From: Hysterangium stoloniferum
Taxonomy: Eukaryota > Basidiomycota > Agaricomycetes > Hysterangiales > Hysterangiaceae
Assembly: GCA_015178975.1 (NCBI GenBank)
Contig: WHVD01000238.1
Span: forward strand, 38,385 to 102,384
Reading direction: 5' to 3'
DNA length: 64,000 nucleotides
The translations under genes were made by a program, and so were the position numbers. Below the pieces are notes generated by a model. The model was not told the DNA's origin and ran no database searches. It saw only the letters and a list, made by a program, of their open reading frames with translations. Below are positions 46,411-57,784 of this stretch, piece by piece (positions within the stretch are counted from its first letter, which is position 1; each line of letters opens with the position of its first letter).

Positions 46411-48521
46411 ATGCCAGGCCGAATCACACAAGTGAATCCTCAAGACTACTCCAAGCGAACAACTGTAAAATTTCAGAGTCTTGATGCTTTGCTCCCTGTT
46501 TATGAGGATACTGACCGCGAAGGTTTGGATGATATGGATGTACAACAATCGTTACATGCTTCAACTCCTTCTCCTTCGATCTACGACGTGACAGAAATAT
46601 TGGACGATGTGCCTGCTTCGAGCACTCCGGATTTCGCCTCGCCTGAATCTAGCTGCATGTCATCACCCAATATTGCGCTCTCTCAGCAGTTATTTACGAA
46701 GCGGCTTCACGTTCTCTTACAAGCTGTTTTGGACCGTGGTGATAACGGCTCGTCAGATGATTATTCTGGAAGTGATTCGGCAGCAGAAGGGGAAGGATCA
46801 AAGTCACCTGAAAAGTATGACGACTCCCCAGCCTATTCTGCCACGAACTTCTATCCTGACAACTGCGACCATTCGGATTCTTGTTCTCCCTCTACCCTCT
46901 CTCGTCGGGACTCAGGCTCCGACCGTGACGGCGTATGGGCTCACACACCTGATGATAATCTAGCTCCCCTCTACGACGACTTCCTTGCCAGTGAGGTAAA
47001 GCTGAGGCTTAGTTGTCAAAATAAGCGAAAACGGGGGGATTTGGATGAATGCTTAGGCTCCCACTCCTGCACCGATTTGAACTCGCCGGACATTCCTTCG
47101 CCGTATCTACCTCCCAGCCCCCGCCCTATAAAAAAAAAGCATTTGGACTGCAACAAGAGACTTCTGCATTCATCCTATCAGTCCGTGAAAATAGCTGACG
47201 CCAATAAAATTTCCATGGTGGCAAAATCTCTGCCTATTATTCATCCACCAGCTGGACTCTCTCGTCGACGGCCCACTAGGCGTGATATTGCCGACTCTAG
47301 GATACATGCGCTTTTGAAACGAGAGGAGATGTACCGGATTCAAGATGGTCTCCCTGATTGTTCGTTTTTTCTAGATCATTCTTCTCCTGAGGTCAGTGAC
47401 GGGATGTTTGGCATTGAGGCTTCGTTTCGACGGGAGATCGTTCAGTGGATATTCGATGTGAACACCTCACATTTATGCCATTTCGCTTTATTTATATTGA
47501 ATTTTCTCTCTCTACCTTTGGAAAGGTTCTACCATCTCGATCATTCCGCAACGAAGAGCTCTATCAGCACCTTAGATGTAGCCAAGAAACTCGATTTCAT
47601 GCCATGCATCTGTTTACTCGTTATCTCCTGCGAGTTTGCGAGTATTCCGAACAAGAGGGTGATACGATTAGATATGCTAGGAGAGAGCTCAGTTGGGAAG
47701 TAGCTCTCTCTTGTTTAGCCATTTCTACGAAGGTGACCAGTGCATTAACGGGGTGCAACGACTTACAAGTTACGGTTGACCTTTTGCATCCTAGTTTTAT
47801 CACGATTTTCTCCATCCGTTATATCCCATATCCATGAAGGAGTTTATGGTTCTATCTCCCCACAAGTTGAGCTCTAGTCAGTTCGAGGTGAGTTATAATA
47901 ACATTTCTGTTTCTCCTGGTTCTCCCATTTTACCTGGTTCGATAGCGCATGCAGCGGGACATTTTAGGCTTCTTCGATTATGAAATCCATGGGATCACCC
48001 CGCACGCATTTTTTGAAGAACTGTGGGATGCACTTCCATCTTTGCAAGCCATTTTAGATTTTGGGCGTCCCCGTCGAATCATTCGCAATGAAATGTGGAC
48101 ATTGTTACAGCGGGCTGCGCTTCGTATGTAGAGTGTCTCATCTGACGCACGGGCAGCTTTTATCGCCGTTATTATCATGGTTCGCTAATCAATTTTCTAG
48201 GATGGGACATGATACGGTTCCCGATTTCAGTTCTAACAGCAGCAGCACTAATCGAAGGCATAGTCCTCGCACTAGCCGACGAATACCAGGATGATGATTC
48301 GACGGATAGCAGTCGAAGTCCGTCAGATTTCGGGTCATCTGCTTCAAACGCCAGTCTCAGACGTGCTCGTGAAGATGTTAAACCGATTTGTCTCGATCTT
48401 GCTGAAGCTTTGCATATGCCGATGGTGAGCTTAATCCACGCATTGTATAACTACGTTACTAATCACATGATATTTGTAGATAGACTTAAAAACTTGTCGA
48501 CAATGGATGGCTCTAGACTAG
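46411..48521 (+). CDS. Cyclin-fold protein with long disordered N-terminus
   Basis: Residues 1 to about 340 are polar and S/TP-rich, with acidic clusters. Then begins a cyclin box: SFRREIVQWIFD, then (after introns) ETRFHAMHLFTRYLLRV, and SWEVALSCLAISTK joined to FYHDFLHPLYP, the helix 3 region of cyclins. A second fold half follows (RDILGFFDYEIHGITPHAFFEEL; FPISVLTAAALIEGIVLA). The last exons give EALHMPM and IDLKTCRQWMALD, ending at 48,521. Cyclins activate cyclin-dependent kinases. Its subclass is unclear: sequence around the first helix does not match the classical MRxILVDW of B-type cyclins. The gene is complete with six or seven introns. Confidence 0.75.
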
Positions 48522-48732
48522 CTAAATCAAATTTTCTTTATTTTGAGTAGTGCTTTGGTACTACATGGGGACTTTGTTGTTGTATCGAATTAGATAATAT
48601 TGCAGTGCGAAAACAGGAAACCGCTAGCTCTCCAGCGCGAAGATACTTGTGACATAGAATGCAGGTATACCCAAGGTAAAAAAAGGGGGAAAAATAAGAG
48701 AAAATTTTTTATGATAGATACACCTCTGAATG

Positions 48733-50520
48733 TCATGTGTCCGACCCCACTATATCGTCGGTTAAAAATGCCGCTACCGCCCCGATATTGTTCTCAACAT
48801 TAAACTGGGATTGATAAAAGCTGACGCTAGACGAGCCAGCGCTCAACAGTTTGAATGGATCAGGTTGTATCGCTCCCACCACATCGCCAGGAGAAGGCGG
48901 CAGAGACGACGCACGACACTGCGTCGACTCAAACTGCGGACGAAACATGGCGTACGAGACAGGTTGGGAAGGCGAAAAATGAGGCTCATCCTCAGTGGCT
49001 ATCCGCTGCTGCGCAGACCGGGGAGTACGTGTCAATTGGACTGGCGTTGAATTATCTGAGCGGCGGCGGGCGGGCGTGCCTCGTCTAGAGCTCCCTCGCG
49101 ACTTGAGGAGCTCAGTGAGCGTCGGGAGACGAGCCAGCTGCTGTGAAGAGCGGAACGTCTGTGAGCTTGGTCGCTCAACGGATTGAGGAGTGATAGGTTC
49201 GACGGCGCCCTTAGCACGCTTGGATGCATGTGGTGTAGTGGGCTCGATAGACCCTTCCTGGTCCTGTTGTGAATGGTGCGTTGACCAGGAGCTGTTCTCC
49301 ACCTCACTCTCGCGCATCCGTTTTTGGGATGGAGGATGCGATAGCAGAGTTTGAAGAGGTAGCGGATGAGATGAGGGAAGGGCAGATAGAGGTGAGGAGG
49401 GTGGCAGTTGAGGTGATATATGAGAGGGTGGGGGATGAGATGGGGAAAGGGCAGATAGAGGTGAGGAGGGTGGCAATTGAATTGAGATGTGGGAGGGCGA
49501 TTGAGACGGCAGATCGGAGGGGGCAGGTAATAAGGATTCAGATGGTGCAAGCTGTTTGATGTGTCTTGGTGGCGATATTGGAGAAGATAATTGTTGTATG
49601 GTTCTTCTGGGTGTTGATATGTCTCGTCCCGTAAGAGCGAAGGAGGGCGAATGAAGACGGAAGGGTATAAAATGATCTTCCAAAGTGAAAATATGAGGTA
49701 GAGAAGGCGCTGAATTGCCGGATAGCTTTAATAAACCGTCAGCGCGCTTATTGCTGTGGTAGGAATGTGCAACGCCCACCGATTCGTTAAAATCAAGTAA
49801 AGGGTCTAGCATTGGCGCTGGCGGCGGTGAAGTCATGCGATCGACAGGTTCTAATGATATTTGGGGGAGTTCATTATGAAATGACGGCACTGGGCGGAGA
49901 TATCGACTCCTGACGCCATCTGAGTCGCGAATGCTAGCAGTGCTAAACTCATCGCCAACAAGTGACCCGAGTAGGGACAGTTGATCTTGCTGTGATAATA
50001 CACCAGTGATTTCTGAGCCATTTTGAACTTGTTCGGTCCATTGCGCAATCTTACTCCGCCGCTCCTCCTCCAGCTGTTGACGTTGCCGTTCTTGACGACG
50101 TAACTGCCGCGTTCTCTCCCAATTAAACCACTCTTTCTCGGCAATAGGAAGGATGTATTCATCTTCCTCGATATCGTCATTAGGTTCTCCGACCCAATCG
50201 CCTCCTCTGACCCCTACACAGGTTAATGGGAGTTCTAAGGGCAACCGTTTTTCCCGCCGTTCACGTATCCATGCTACCCATGCATCGATTTTAGTTTGCT
50301 CGTGAGGATCCAATGTATAAGATGTTGGATCGAGCTTCTGCGGTAAACTTGATAGTAGTAAGTATCGCTCTTTCAGCCTATCGATGTATGGTTTGTCCGC
50401 TACTTTGCGGCGATCGTCGTTTGATTCGTCAAGGGACTTGTTTGATGAGAGTTTAGAAGATGAAGCCACTCCAGATGGAAAGATCGGAGTATATGGCGTA
50501 CCCTGGGGAAGCTGGGACAT
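48733..50520 (-). CDS. Large Ser/Pro-rich protein of unknown function
   Basis: It is a single 595-residue frame without introns, unlike its neighbours. The N-terminal 150 residues are charged and look folded (YIDRLKERYLLLSSLP, WVAWIRERREKRLPLE, EKEWFNWERTRQLRRQE), with a short coiled coil. The middle is disordered and rich in SP and TP, with a tandem repeat of about 23 residues (QLPPSSPLSAL twice, near residues 350-400). A basic, TP-rich part follows (TPARRRSDNSTP). The last 45 residues are again more ordered (FYQSQFNVENNIGAVAAFL). The composition fits a nuclear CDK-phosphorylated protein. I do not recognise the family. It converges with the cyclin gene, about 210 bases apart. Confidence 0.7.
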   Translation of the reverse strand: MSQLPQGTPYTPIFPSGVASSSKLSSNKSLDESNDDRRKVADKPYIDRLKERYLLLSSLPQKLDPTSYTLDPHEQTKIDAWVAWIRERREKRLPLELPLTCVGVRGGDWVGEPNDDIEEDEYILPIAEKEWFNWERTRQLRRQERQRQQLEEERRSKIAQWTEQVQNGSEITGVLSQQDQLSLLGSLVGDEFSTASIRDSDGVRSRYLRPVPSFHNELPQISLEPVDRMTSPPPAPMLDPLLDFNESVGVAHSYHSNKRADGLLKLSGNSAPSLPHIFTLEDHFIPFRLHSPSFALTGRDISTPRRTIQQLSSPISPPRHIKQLAPSESLLPAPSDLPSQSPSHISIQLPPSSPLSALSPSHPPPSHISPQLPPSSPLSALPSSHPLPLQTLLSHPPSQKRMRESEVENSSWSTHHSQQDQEGSIEPTTPHASKRAKGAVEPITPQSVERPSSQTFRSSQQLARLPTLTELLKSRGSSRRGTPARRRSDNSTPVQLTRTPRSAQQRIATEDEPHFSPSQPVSYAMFRPQFESTQCRASSLPPSPGDVVGAIQPDPFKLLSAGSSSVSFYQSQFNVENNIGAVAAFLTDDIVGSDT

Positions 50521-51004
50521 CGCGAACGTTCTTGGATGGGACCAAGCTGTGGAAGCGGAGTGAGCTGTTACGTAAGCTGTGCCGTCTGCATCGCATCTCT
50601 AAATCTGGAATCTGGAATCATCTGCTGATGCACTCATACGTGTTCCAACAGAAGTTTTAAATCAAAAAATTCAGGTTTTCACTTTTTTGATGTGAGTCCG
50701 AGTTCATGTCGACAAGGGGGTTCGACTGTCCATGTTTGTTAGGTTCTCAGGCTGATAGCTGTATTTCGAAATTATGTATAAACTTGGACTATTCTTATGA
50801 TTGAGCGGATAACTTGTAGTACTCGACGGAAATAATGACTTAGGAGGCAGACTTCAACTCCTTTCTTTCTCGTCCCCTTAACTTTATTTTTGTTCAATAA
50901 CTCAAATGGACGTAACTCCTTTTTTTCACTATTCTATCGCTCGGACTACATCACCTGCACCGTAATCCCCAATTCACAATATCCTTTGGATTCCACTATC
51001 AACT

Positions 51005-52324
51005 ATGTCTTCCTTATTTAAAAAGGTCCGCCACTTTTTTCGGGGGTCTCCCAGACGCCCCGTTGGTTCATATCATGAAATTAGTATCGACAATGTTATC
51101 GAGAAAAAAACCTCTCTGCCAGATTGTCACCATCAGTCTGTACGCGATCCCACAGGAGCTCCGATTAAGCTTCTAGGACGTTTGGGTTCTGGAAAATTCA
51201 GCCAGGTTGTTCTGGGACAAAGAGATGGCCGTATATTCGCTATCAAGTCGTATAACATTACCAAACTGTCTCGACGACAGGCCTCTCTCCTAAACGGGGA
51301 GCAAAACCTACTACGAAAATTTGCTCAAGAGTTTAGACATCCATTTATCATCGCCTTACAAATGTCTTTTGTCTATTTAGACCACATTTTTCTTGCGATG
51401 GTATATTCGTCCCCCATGAATATGATGATGGTTTTAATCTGTTATTAAACTTTTGATCCAGCATTGGTGTCCAGAGACTCTTGCTACGCGATTAATCAGT
51501 CAGATCTCTGTCGAGGAAGCTGTTTTATATACCGCACAGCTGGTGAGTTAAGATCAATTTTTATATGACGTCCAGTTTTAAAGTTCCTTTCGTCGACCTC
51601 CCAGCTTTCAGCAGTTGAGCATTTGCACAGCCTAGGCATCATTCACCGAGATATCAAGCCGGAGAATATACTTCTTGACGAATGTGTAAGTCACAAAATG
51701 TATCATCTTTCATCAGAAATGTATTAAAATTGGAAGGAAGGGTAACATCCAGCTAGCGGATTTTGGTATATCCTACAGGTTCGACCTAAGCAAGGAGCCT
51801 CAATCACAAAAGATCACAGACCAAGCACTCCGTCAGGTTGGAACACCCGCTTATATGGCTCCAGAGACAAATAGTGAGAGCAGTGCTCCAGTGTCGTATG
51901 CTAGCGACATCTATTCGTATGGTAGAGTGTTTATGGAGATTTGTATGGCTACAGTATATGAGGTAGTCAATTTTTTGGCATTCCAATGCACTAGCTCTTT
52001 CCCCGGCTTACTTGGGATTACAGGATGTGCGCTCGCGCAAGTTTGCCTTGAAATCCCCCATGACTCCATCATCTGAAAAGGATCTATATTGCGCTGTGAG
52101 CTCATTGGCATTTTATTTGGTGTAGTGAATCAACACTTATTCACCTTAGGCGACACGACATCGTAGCGATATGCGACCAACAGCGCGCGAATTAATGGGT
52201 TTTAGTTATTTCTATTTCATGTACGTTGTCATCTTATCACTCCCCCTTCACGCATACTGATATTTCCTTCAGTAATTGGGCCCACCTTGTCAAAAATGGC
52301 TACACAAGTACATACACTTACTAG
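51005..52324 (+). CDS. Ser/Thr protein kinase, AGC-like
   Basis: All kinase landmarks are present over about seven exons: the glycine loop [12 protein letters not shown], the VAIK-type lysine in FAIKSY (about residue 81), the catalytic loop [14 protein letters not shown] in LADFGIS, and the activation-segment end GTPAYMAPE. The invariant D for substrate lobe packing is in SDIYSYG. After RPTARELM the last exon reads [10 protein letters not shown], which resembles the INW turn that ends the C-lobe in AGC kinases. A stop at 52,324 follows closely; the same frame is otherwise protein-like for about 25 more codons, so the true end is unsure. Substrates unknown. Confidence 0.85.
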
Positions 52325-52960
52325 TTCTACGAGAAACAGCCTAATAAACCACCCTATATCAGATCCACACAAACCCCAATTCCCGAAAGGAGTTAAGCCA
52401 ATGGACGTGGATTTCTGTCGTCGAGTGCAGCCTGAACAACTCAATGGCACAACCAGTATCCGTAATTGTTTTTCCGGACTTTTTCTGAATAGGCTTGTTT
52501 TCGTCTCCCCGCAGCTCTTCGGATGTGACTATCCTCTTCTATCCCCTACCCTCTACCATTCCACCTACCGATCAACACCAGAGGAGGAAGTCAGACGTTC
52601 GCAGAGGTCCAGGAAGTGAAATTCCTGGAGAAGCACCTTCAAAGCTTGCTAATACCGCTCGGATTGTGTTAGTAATTGTGCATCATATCTAACGTTAGTG
52701 TACCAGTGTATCAATATAAGACCAGCTTCACATCTCCGAATAATGTGCTACCTTGTACCATTCGATTCCTGTTCCTAAATATGACCTGGAATTATATAAG
52801 TAATCACAATAATTAGTGACACTGCTGTGGTGAACCCCTTTTGGTGCATGCACTGCAAAATCCTTCCCAAGGAGATGAACTTTAAGAAATGAATTTTTTA
52901 TACTGAATCTTACCTAAAATATAAATTTTATGCTACACAAAAATTAAAGGTAATTTTTTG
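52325..52960. other. 3' flank of the kinase, no gene recognised
   Basis: A plus frame to 52,619 continues in another register (PKGVKPMDVDFCRRVQPEQL) and could be a shifted kinase tail. Beyond it only AT-rich sequence is seen. Confidence 0.3.
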
Positions 52961-53463
52961 GAACGGACTAATTCCGTTAGTACGTGTTCTTTGTAATGGG
53001 AATGTTTCCCCTTTTAAGCTCCGCCATCGTGGAGTCAGTCCCGCCGCCTTTTGTTGCCACCATCATCTGAGTGGCCGGCCCTGAAGGATTGCTCAGCCTT
53101 TCCTTGAGTAATTTTCTTTTTTCCTTGGAATCTCCACCTGGACACCGCTCTAGTTTTGGCACTGCCAATAGAGGGGTCTGTTCATCCTTCCCAGCAGGGG
53201 GTTCGGAAAATGGGTGGCACAGATATCTTTCACCCCTTTTGAAGTCCATCCTGCCTTGCTGAAAACCACTCTGGATCTTTGAACCATAATGGCTTATACT
53301 ATGACTTTGTCACCCCATTGCTGCCATGTTCCTATGATTGAACCATAATGGCTATCCTACACTATGCTGACTGCATCTGCCCTTTGCAGCATATGTTCCT
53401 GGAGCTTAAAAGGGGAAACATTCCCATTACAAAGAACATGTACTAACAGAATTAGTCCATTCC
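52961..53463. mobile_element. Element with 62-bp terminal inverted repeats
   Basis: The left arm (52,961-53,022) begins GAACGGACTAATTC. The right arm (53,401-53,463) is its inverse, ending GAATTAGTCCATTCC. The 503-bp unit has no intact frame. A segment of about 100 bases inside it (53,027-53,122) is repeated in the same direction at 53,702-53,808. Confidence 0.65.
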
Positions 53464-54225
53464 ATCTTTGTCTTTGTCCATGTTTGGGTGAGTGGACCCC
53501 CAGTGGAAGTGAATCCAGGGACCATAGGCTCCATTGTGCAAACATGAGTGAACCCAATGAAAGAATAGAGTGGAGACAGAGGGCCAGGAGCAAACATATC
53601 ATGAATGTCACCAAAAGAATGTGGTTGAAGGACCCTCCGAGGATAAGGAGAGGGAAGACAGAGAAGCTGTGTCTTCAAAGAGCCACTGAATTGTCATACC
53701 ATCATGGAGTCAGTCCTGCCACCTTTTGTCTCTTGCCATCATCATCTGAGTGGCTGGCCCTCAAGGATTGTTCAGCCTTTCCTTGAGTAATTTTCTTTTT
53801 CCTGCCATCCCACCTTTTCCTGCTCCTTTATTGCCCAAAAACTCGTAGTTTAGACTGAATTTTCATGTATTTATTATTAGTTTGGCATGCTATTGGGGTT
53901 TGCTCATGTCCCCATCAGCATGTTTTGGGCCCCTGGATTTGCTTCCACCAGAGGTCCACTCACCTAAACATGGACAAAGACAAAGATGGTTGAATTTAGT
54001 TTGTCATGTGAAAATACATCCAAAAAATGACCTTCTATCAGCATTTTGTGACTGCATAAACTGGGTCATTTAAGGCAATATTGAATGGAAATAATAGTTG
54101 ACAATTACATGGACTTTTGTGAAGCCCAAATTATGACAGTTTGTATGCATTTTGGGAGGTGCTATTAAGATCTAAGTTCCAAGGGGGGGTGAGAAGATGT
54201 TTTTGGAGGGTTGAAAGGGTGAATC
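53464..54225. repeat. Second inverted and direct repeat cluster
   Basis: About 53,463-53,523 (CATCTTTGTCTTTGTCCATG onward) is the inverse of about 53,929-53,990. The direct repeat at 53,702-53,808 copies 53,027-53,122. The end motif at 54,020-54,078 also occurs at 36,431 and 57,968. This looks like one larger DNA element that has absorbed or duplicated the 503-bp unit. Confidence 0.5.
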
Positions 54226-54397
54226 ATACTAGTCAGGAGGTCCAACTCTACAAGACAAAGTGGAGCTTGGCTTCAATATATGTGTTGTGCCTTCACATGA
54301 ACTGTTAGGGTGCTCCAGTATTCAAACAGAGCAGATAGTACAATGAAGACTAAAGACAATACTTAGCTCAATCAACCAGAGGGCTGAAATACTAAGG
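54226..54397 (-). mobile_element. LTR4 fragment
   Basis: It matches 20,270-20,440 in order (ACTAGTCAGGAGGT, AACAGAG, GACTAAAGACAA). The weak core motif is at about 54,264-54,281. It is cut off by the repeat starting at 54,400. Confidence 0.6.
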
Positions 54398-54399
54398 AG

Positions 54400-54827
54400 G
54401 ATAGTCACAATTTATTGAATATACAAAGTTTTATGGAAAAGTCCTTATATTTTTAAGTGAGACTATTTCCTCTGGCTATGACTACATGTTTTAGGGATTT
54501 ATATTTCATTATTCCAAAATTTCATCTTTAGAACTTGTACATATGCTCTTTTAAAATATGCACAGATGTCATGGTTATACAAGATTATCTGGGTTGTTAC
54601 CTAATCTTTGGGATAAAATGCATTCTCTAGTATTTCTGTGACTTTTAAAATATACACAAATGTCATAGTTAAACAAGATTATCTAGGTTATGACTTAATC
54701 TTTGGGATGAGATGCATTCTCTAGTATCTCTGTGACTTTTAAAATATCCACAAATGTCATAATTAAACGAAATTATTTGGGTTATAATGTAATCTTTGGG
54801 ATATGATGCATTCTCTTGTATACATGT
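54400..54827. repeat. Dispersed repeat carrying three 94-bp tandem units
   Basis: It matches the insertion at 12,982-13,330. Units start at 54,549, 54,643 and 54,737 with TTTTAAAATAT, spaced exactly 94 bases apart; the last unit runs to about 54,827 and is cut by the LTR. The other locus has one unit. Confidence 0.75.
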
Positions 54828-55655
54828 TGTTAAGTTCTGAAAGAAGAATCCCCAGTGCCATGGGGTTTCTGGTAATTATTCTGAACACTTTCCAGGAATG
54901 TTCCATGGAGTCCCTGGGTAACAGTCCAGGGAGTTTCTGGGAATTAGTACAAGGAGTATCAGAATAATTACCAGAGGTACTGAGATGGACTTGGCTTCAG
55001 CTTATGTGCTGCGCCCTCACAAATATCCGTAGGGTGTCCTTAAATTTCGGGTGGGCGAAGACTAATCCTAATGAGTACCTTTCGGCGTGATACCGATCAG
55101 AATCGAAGGACAAGTCGAGCGTCGGGCCAAGGGGTCGGGGCCGGGAGTGGGCGAGCGCACGTGAAGGCAGATGGGGGGATTCTTAGTATGAGACTGATAC
55201 AGGCGTATGAGGGTATTCTGAGTCGATATTCTGATTGCCTAGTGACTACAACTACAGCGGGTTCATATACAAGTAACAGGCGTCTGGAAAATACTAATGG
55301 GGAGAAGGGCGGAACACGGTATTAACAATAAGCTTGACTAGGAACAGGAAGTTTATGATTAGTTTGGAGGCCGATGATAACCGAGAGCGGGATTACGATA
55401 AAAGGAAATAGTTCAAGGACTACAAATATAGATAGACATATGCGAAACATAAGATTGAACGGATCAACATAATAAAGGGGACGTATCAAAGTTTGACCAG
55501 ACAATACGAGTTATTTTGACGTGGGCGTAAACGGAGTTTGATCTTCGCGAAAACATTCGTCAGCTTCGGGGCCGATGGTTTCCGAGATGGTGACTTGAAA
55601 CGTTGACAAGTGGCAATAACCTCAGGACTGATAGGGTTGCGACACGGTCGTAACA
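54828..55655 (-). mobile_element. Chimeric LTR (LTR3-type end, LTR1 body)
   Basis: Positions 54,828 to about 54,985 match the LTR3-type end at 24,853-24,990 (TGTTAAGTTCTG, then GGAGTATCAGAAT). From the core motif (54,987-55,005) to 55,655 it matches LTR1 (CCGTAGGGTGTCCTTAAATT and onward to GGTCGTAACA). The flanks CATGT and CCATT do not match. The switch is at the shared core motif. Confidence 0.7.
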
Positions 55656-56136
55656 CCATTGGCCTGCCGACATCCATCAGTTTCAGTTCTTAACAGTTCC
55701 TGTAACAATGGATGGGGCTGCATTACCATTACCACATATTCTTGAGCCTGTTCCACCTCTTCCTAGACCCCCTGGCCAGATGCCCAATTGATTAAGACAA
55801 TGCATGGAAGCAACTACATTATCTGGGAAGGATGACTGTAAAGTGTTCAAAATGCAATGCACTACATTGGATGGCAGACATCACCACCCAATATAACTTG
55901 GTGTTTCCTCACAACTGGCCCCTATCTGCTTCTCTGCACCCCACCCTACAAAGTCAGATACTGTATAACGATGACCTTGAAGTTTGTGCTTAAGGATCTT
56001 CCATGACCTTATAATTGAACACTTGATACACCAGTCTGTTCAATACACTAACTTCAACTTTGAGCAAAGACAATCCATCATATAGGCAATATACTCTCCA
56101 ACCCTTGTATGGTGTCAAAGAATAAATGAATAGTCA
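55656..56136 (+). pseudogene. LTR1 tail plus start of a retroelement leader/ORF
   Basis: Positions 55,656-55,695 (CCATTGGCC to TTCTTAACA) are the last 40 bases of an LTR1 in plus orientation. A start codon at 55,708 opens a short frame (MDGAALPLPHILEPVPPLP) that soon stops, in the place of gag. It is a remnant of an internal region next to its 5' LTR. Confidence 0.45.
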
Positions 56137-57784
56137 TGTTAAGAACAGAAACTGATGGATGTCAGTTGGCCAATGGGGACCGATCAGAAGGACTTGGCTT
56201 CAGCTTATGTGCTGCACCCTTGCAAGTTACCATCAGGTGTCCTTAAATTTCGGGTGGGTGGAAACTAGTCCTGTTGAGTAAACCTCTTGGTAAACTACTG
56301 ATTGGAAACCAAAGGATAAGTCAAGGGTTGGGTCGGAGAGTCAGAGACTGAGAGTCAGAGACTGAGAGTCAGAGATTAGAGGTTGAAGTCATAAATGTAG
56401 GTTGAATTGTAAATCAGATGGAGTCGGAATGTGGTGGTTGTGAATAGATAATGGAGTCGGAGATTAGGGGGGTATTGTTAGGATACACACACAGGCCAGG
56501 TCTCCGGAGAAACCCACGGGATATCCGGTAGGACTTGGCTTCAGCTTATAGGCTGCGCCCTCGCTAGATAGTGTTGTCCAATTTCAAACGGACGGACGGG
56601 GATCCCGGGGAGTCTGGGCGGGGTTCGTGGGTCGTAGGTCGTAAGTCGGGTCGTGGGTCATAAGTCGGAGGTCGTGGGTCGTGAGTCGAGTTGGTTGAGA
56701 GAGATAGATGTGCCGGAGCCCGTGGGCTCTGACTAGTGTGAGCGATGTGAATCAAGTAAGGTTTTAGAGCGGAAAATATTATTAGATTACTGGGGGGAAT
56801 CTAAGTTAATTTTCTGACTGGATTGTATGTACAACATCTGCCAGTTTATATGGACCGTAGAATGCATGACATACCAAATCCAGTAATAATGAAACGAAAC
56901 TAACAAAACATGAAACGGGAATAGTAAACACCAAATTGGTGTTAGGAATGGGACGGAACGGAGCGGAGTCCGAATCGTGACAAAGCATAACCCATAATGG
57001 GAAATGGAGCGGGAGCGGAGTCCTAAATCGTGACAGGTCATTTGACTAAAACGGGAACGGGGCTCGATTAGAGCGGTGACGGGATTCTAAGCGGGGACCA
57101 GTGACTGATGCGTGGGACGAAGACGGACATAGACAGAGATGGAGTCCGGGGGAAGTCCGGTGACTGATATGTGTCATAATGAGGTTGAACGTAACGAGTC
57201 TTGATGTAATGGAGTCCGGGTGGGAAATCCTATAAACAGATGATTGGTGCTTGTAGCGCGTGGGGGCGTACGGGTTAGTGCCCGGAGTCCGGCGGGATTG
57301 TCCGGTCGTAACAGGTATCTAAGTCGATATTCTGATTGTCTAGTAGTTACATTACAGCGGGTCTATATATGAGTTATTGGCATCTAGAAACTACTATCTA
57401 AGGGAAGAGCAGAAACACTATTTGACAAATAGACTTGACTAGAAACCAGAAGGTTACAATAAGATTGGAAGCTGAGATTAGCCGAGAGCAGGATTATGAG
57501 AAAAGAGAATAGTCCATGGGCTACAAGTATATACGGGCATATGTGAAACATAGAGTAAAATGGATCATCATAATGAAAGGGGACATATCAAAGCATAACC
57601 AGATGGTATGAGTATATTTTGACAGGGGCATAAACGGGGTTTGATCGCTGTGAAGATATACATCAGTGTCGGTGTTCTGACAGTTGCTGAAATGATGACT
57701 TGATCAATAACTTGGAATGTCAATAGACTGTAGTATTCTCGGAGACCATCGGGTTGCGACACAGGTTACAACACGGTCATAACA
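56137..57784 (-). mobile_element. Solo LTR family LTR1, split by LTR2
   Basis: The outer ends are TGTTAAGAAC and GGTCATAACA. AGTCA flanks both (56,132-56,136 and 57,785-57,789), a perfect duplication. Without the insert it is about 805 bp. The core motif (inverse) is at 56,190-56,208. A short tandem GAGTCAGAGACT repeat is at about 56,337-56,385. Confidence 0.9.
56476..57313 (-). mobile_element. Solo LTR family LTR2, inside LTR1
   Basis: This 838-bp, CG-rich, least decayed LTR2 copy starts TGTTAGGATAC and ends GTCGTAACA. GGTAT flanks both ends (56,471-56,475 and 57,314-57,318), a perfect duplication. The inverse core motif is at 56,531-56,549. It contains degenerate GTCGTGGGTCG-type repeats. 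Confidence 0.92.
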
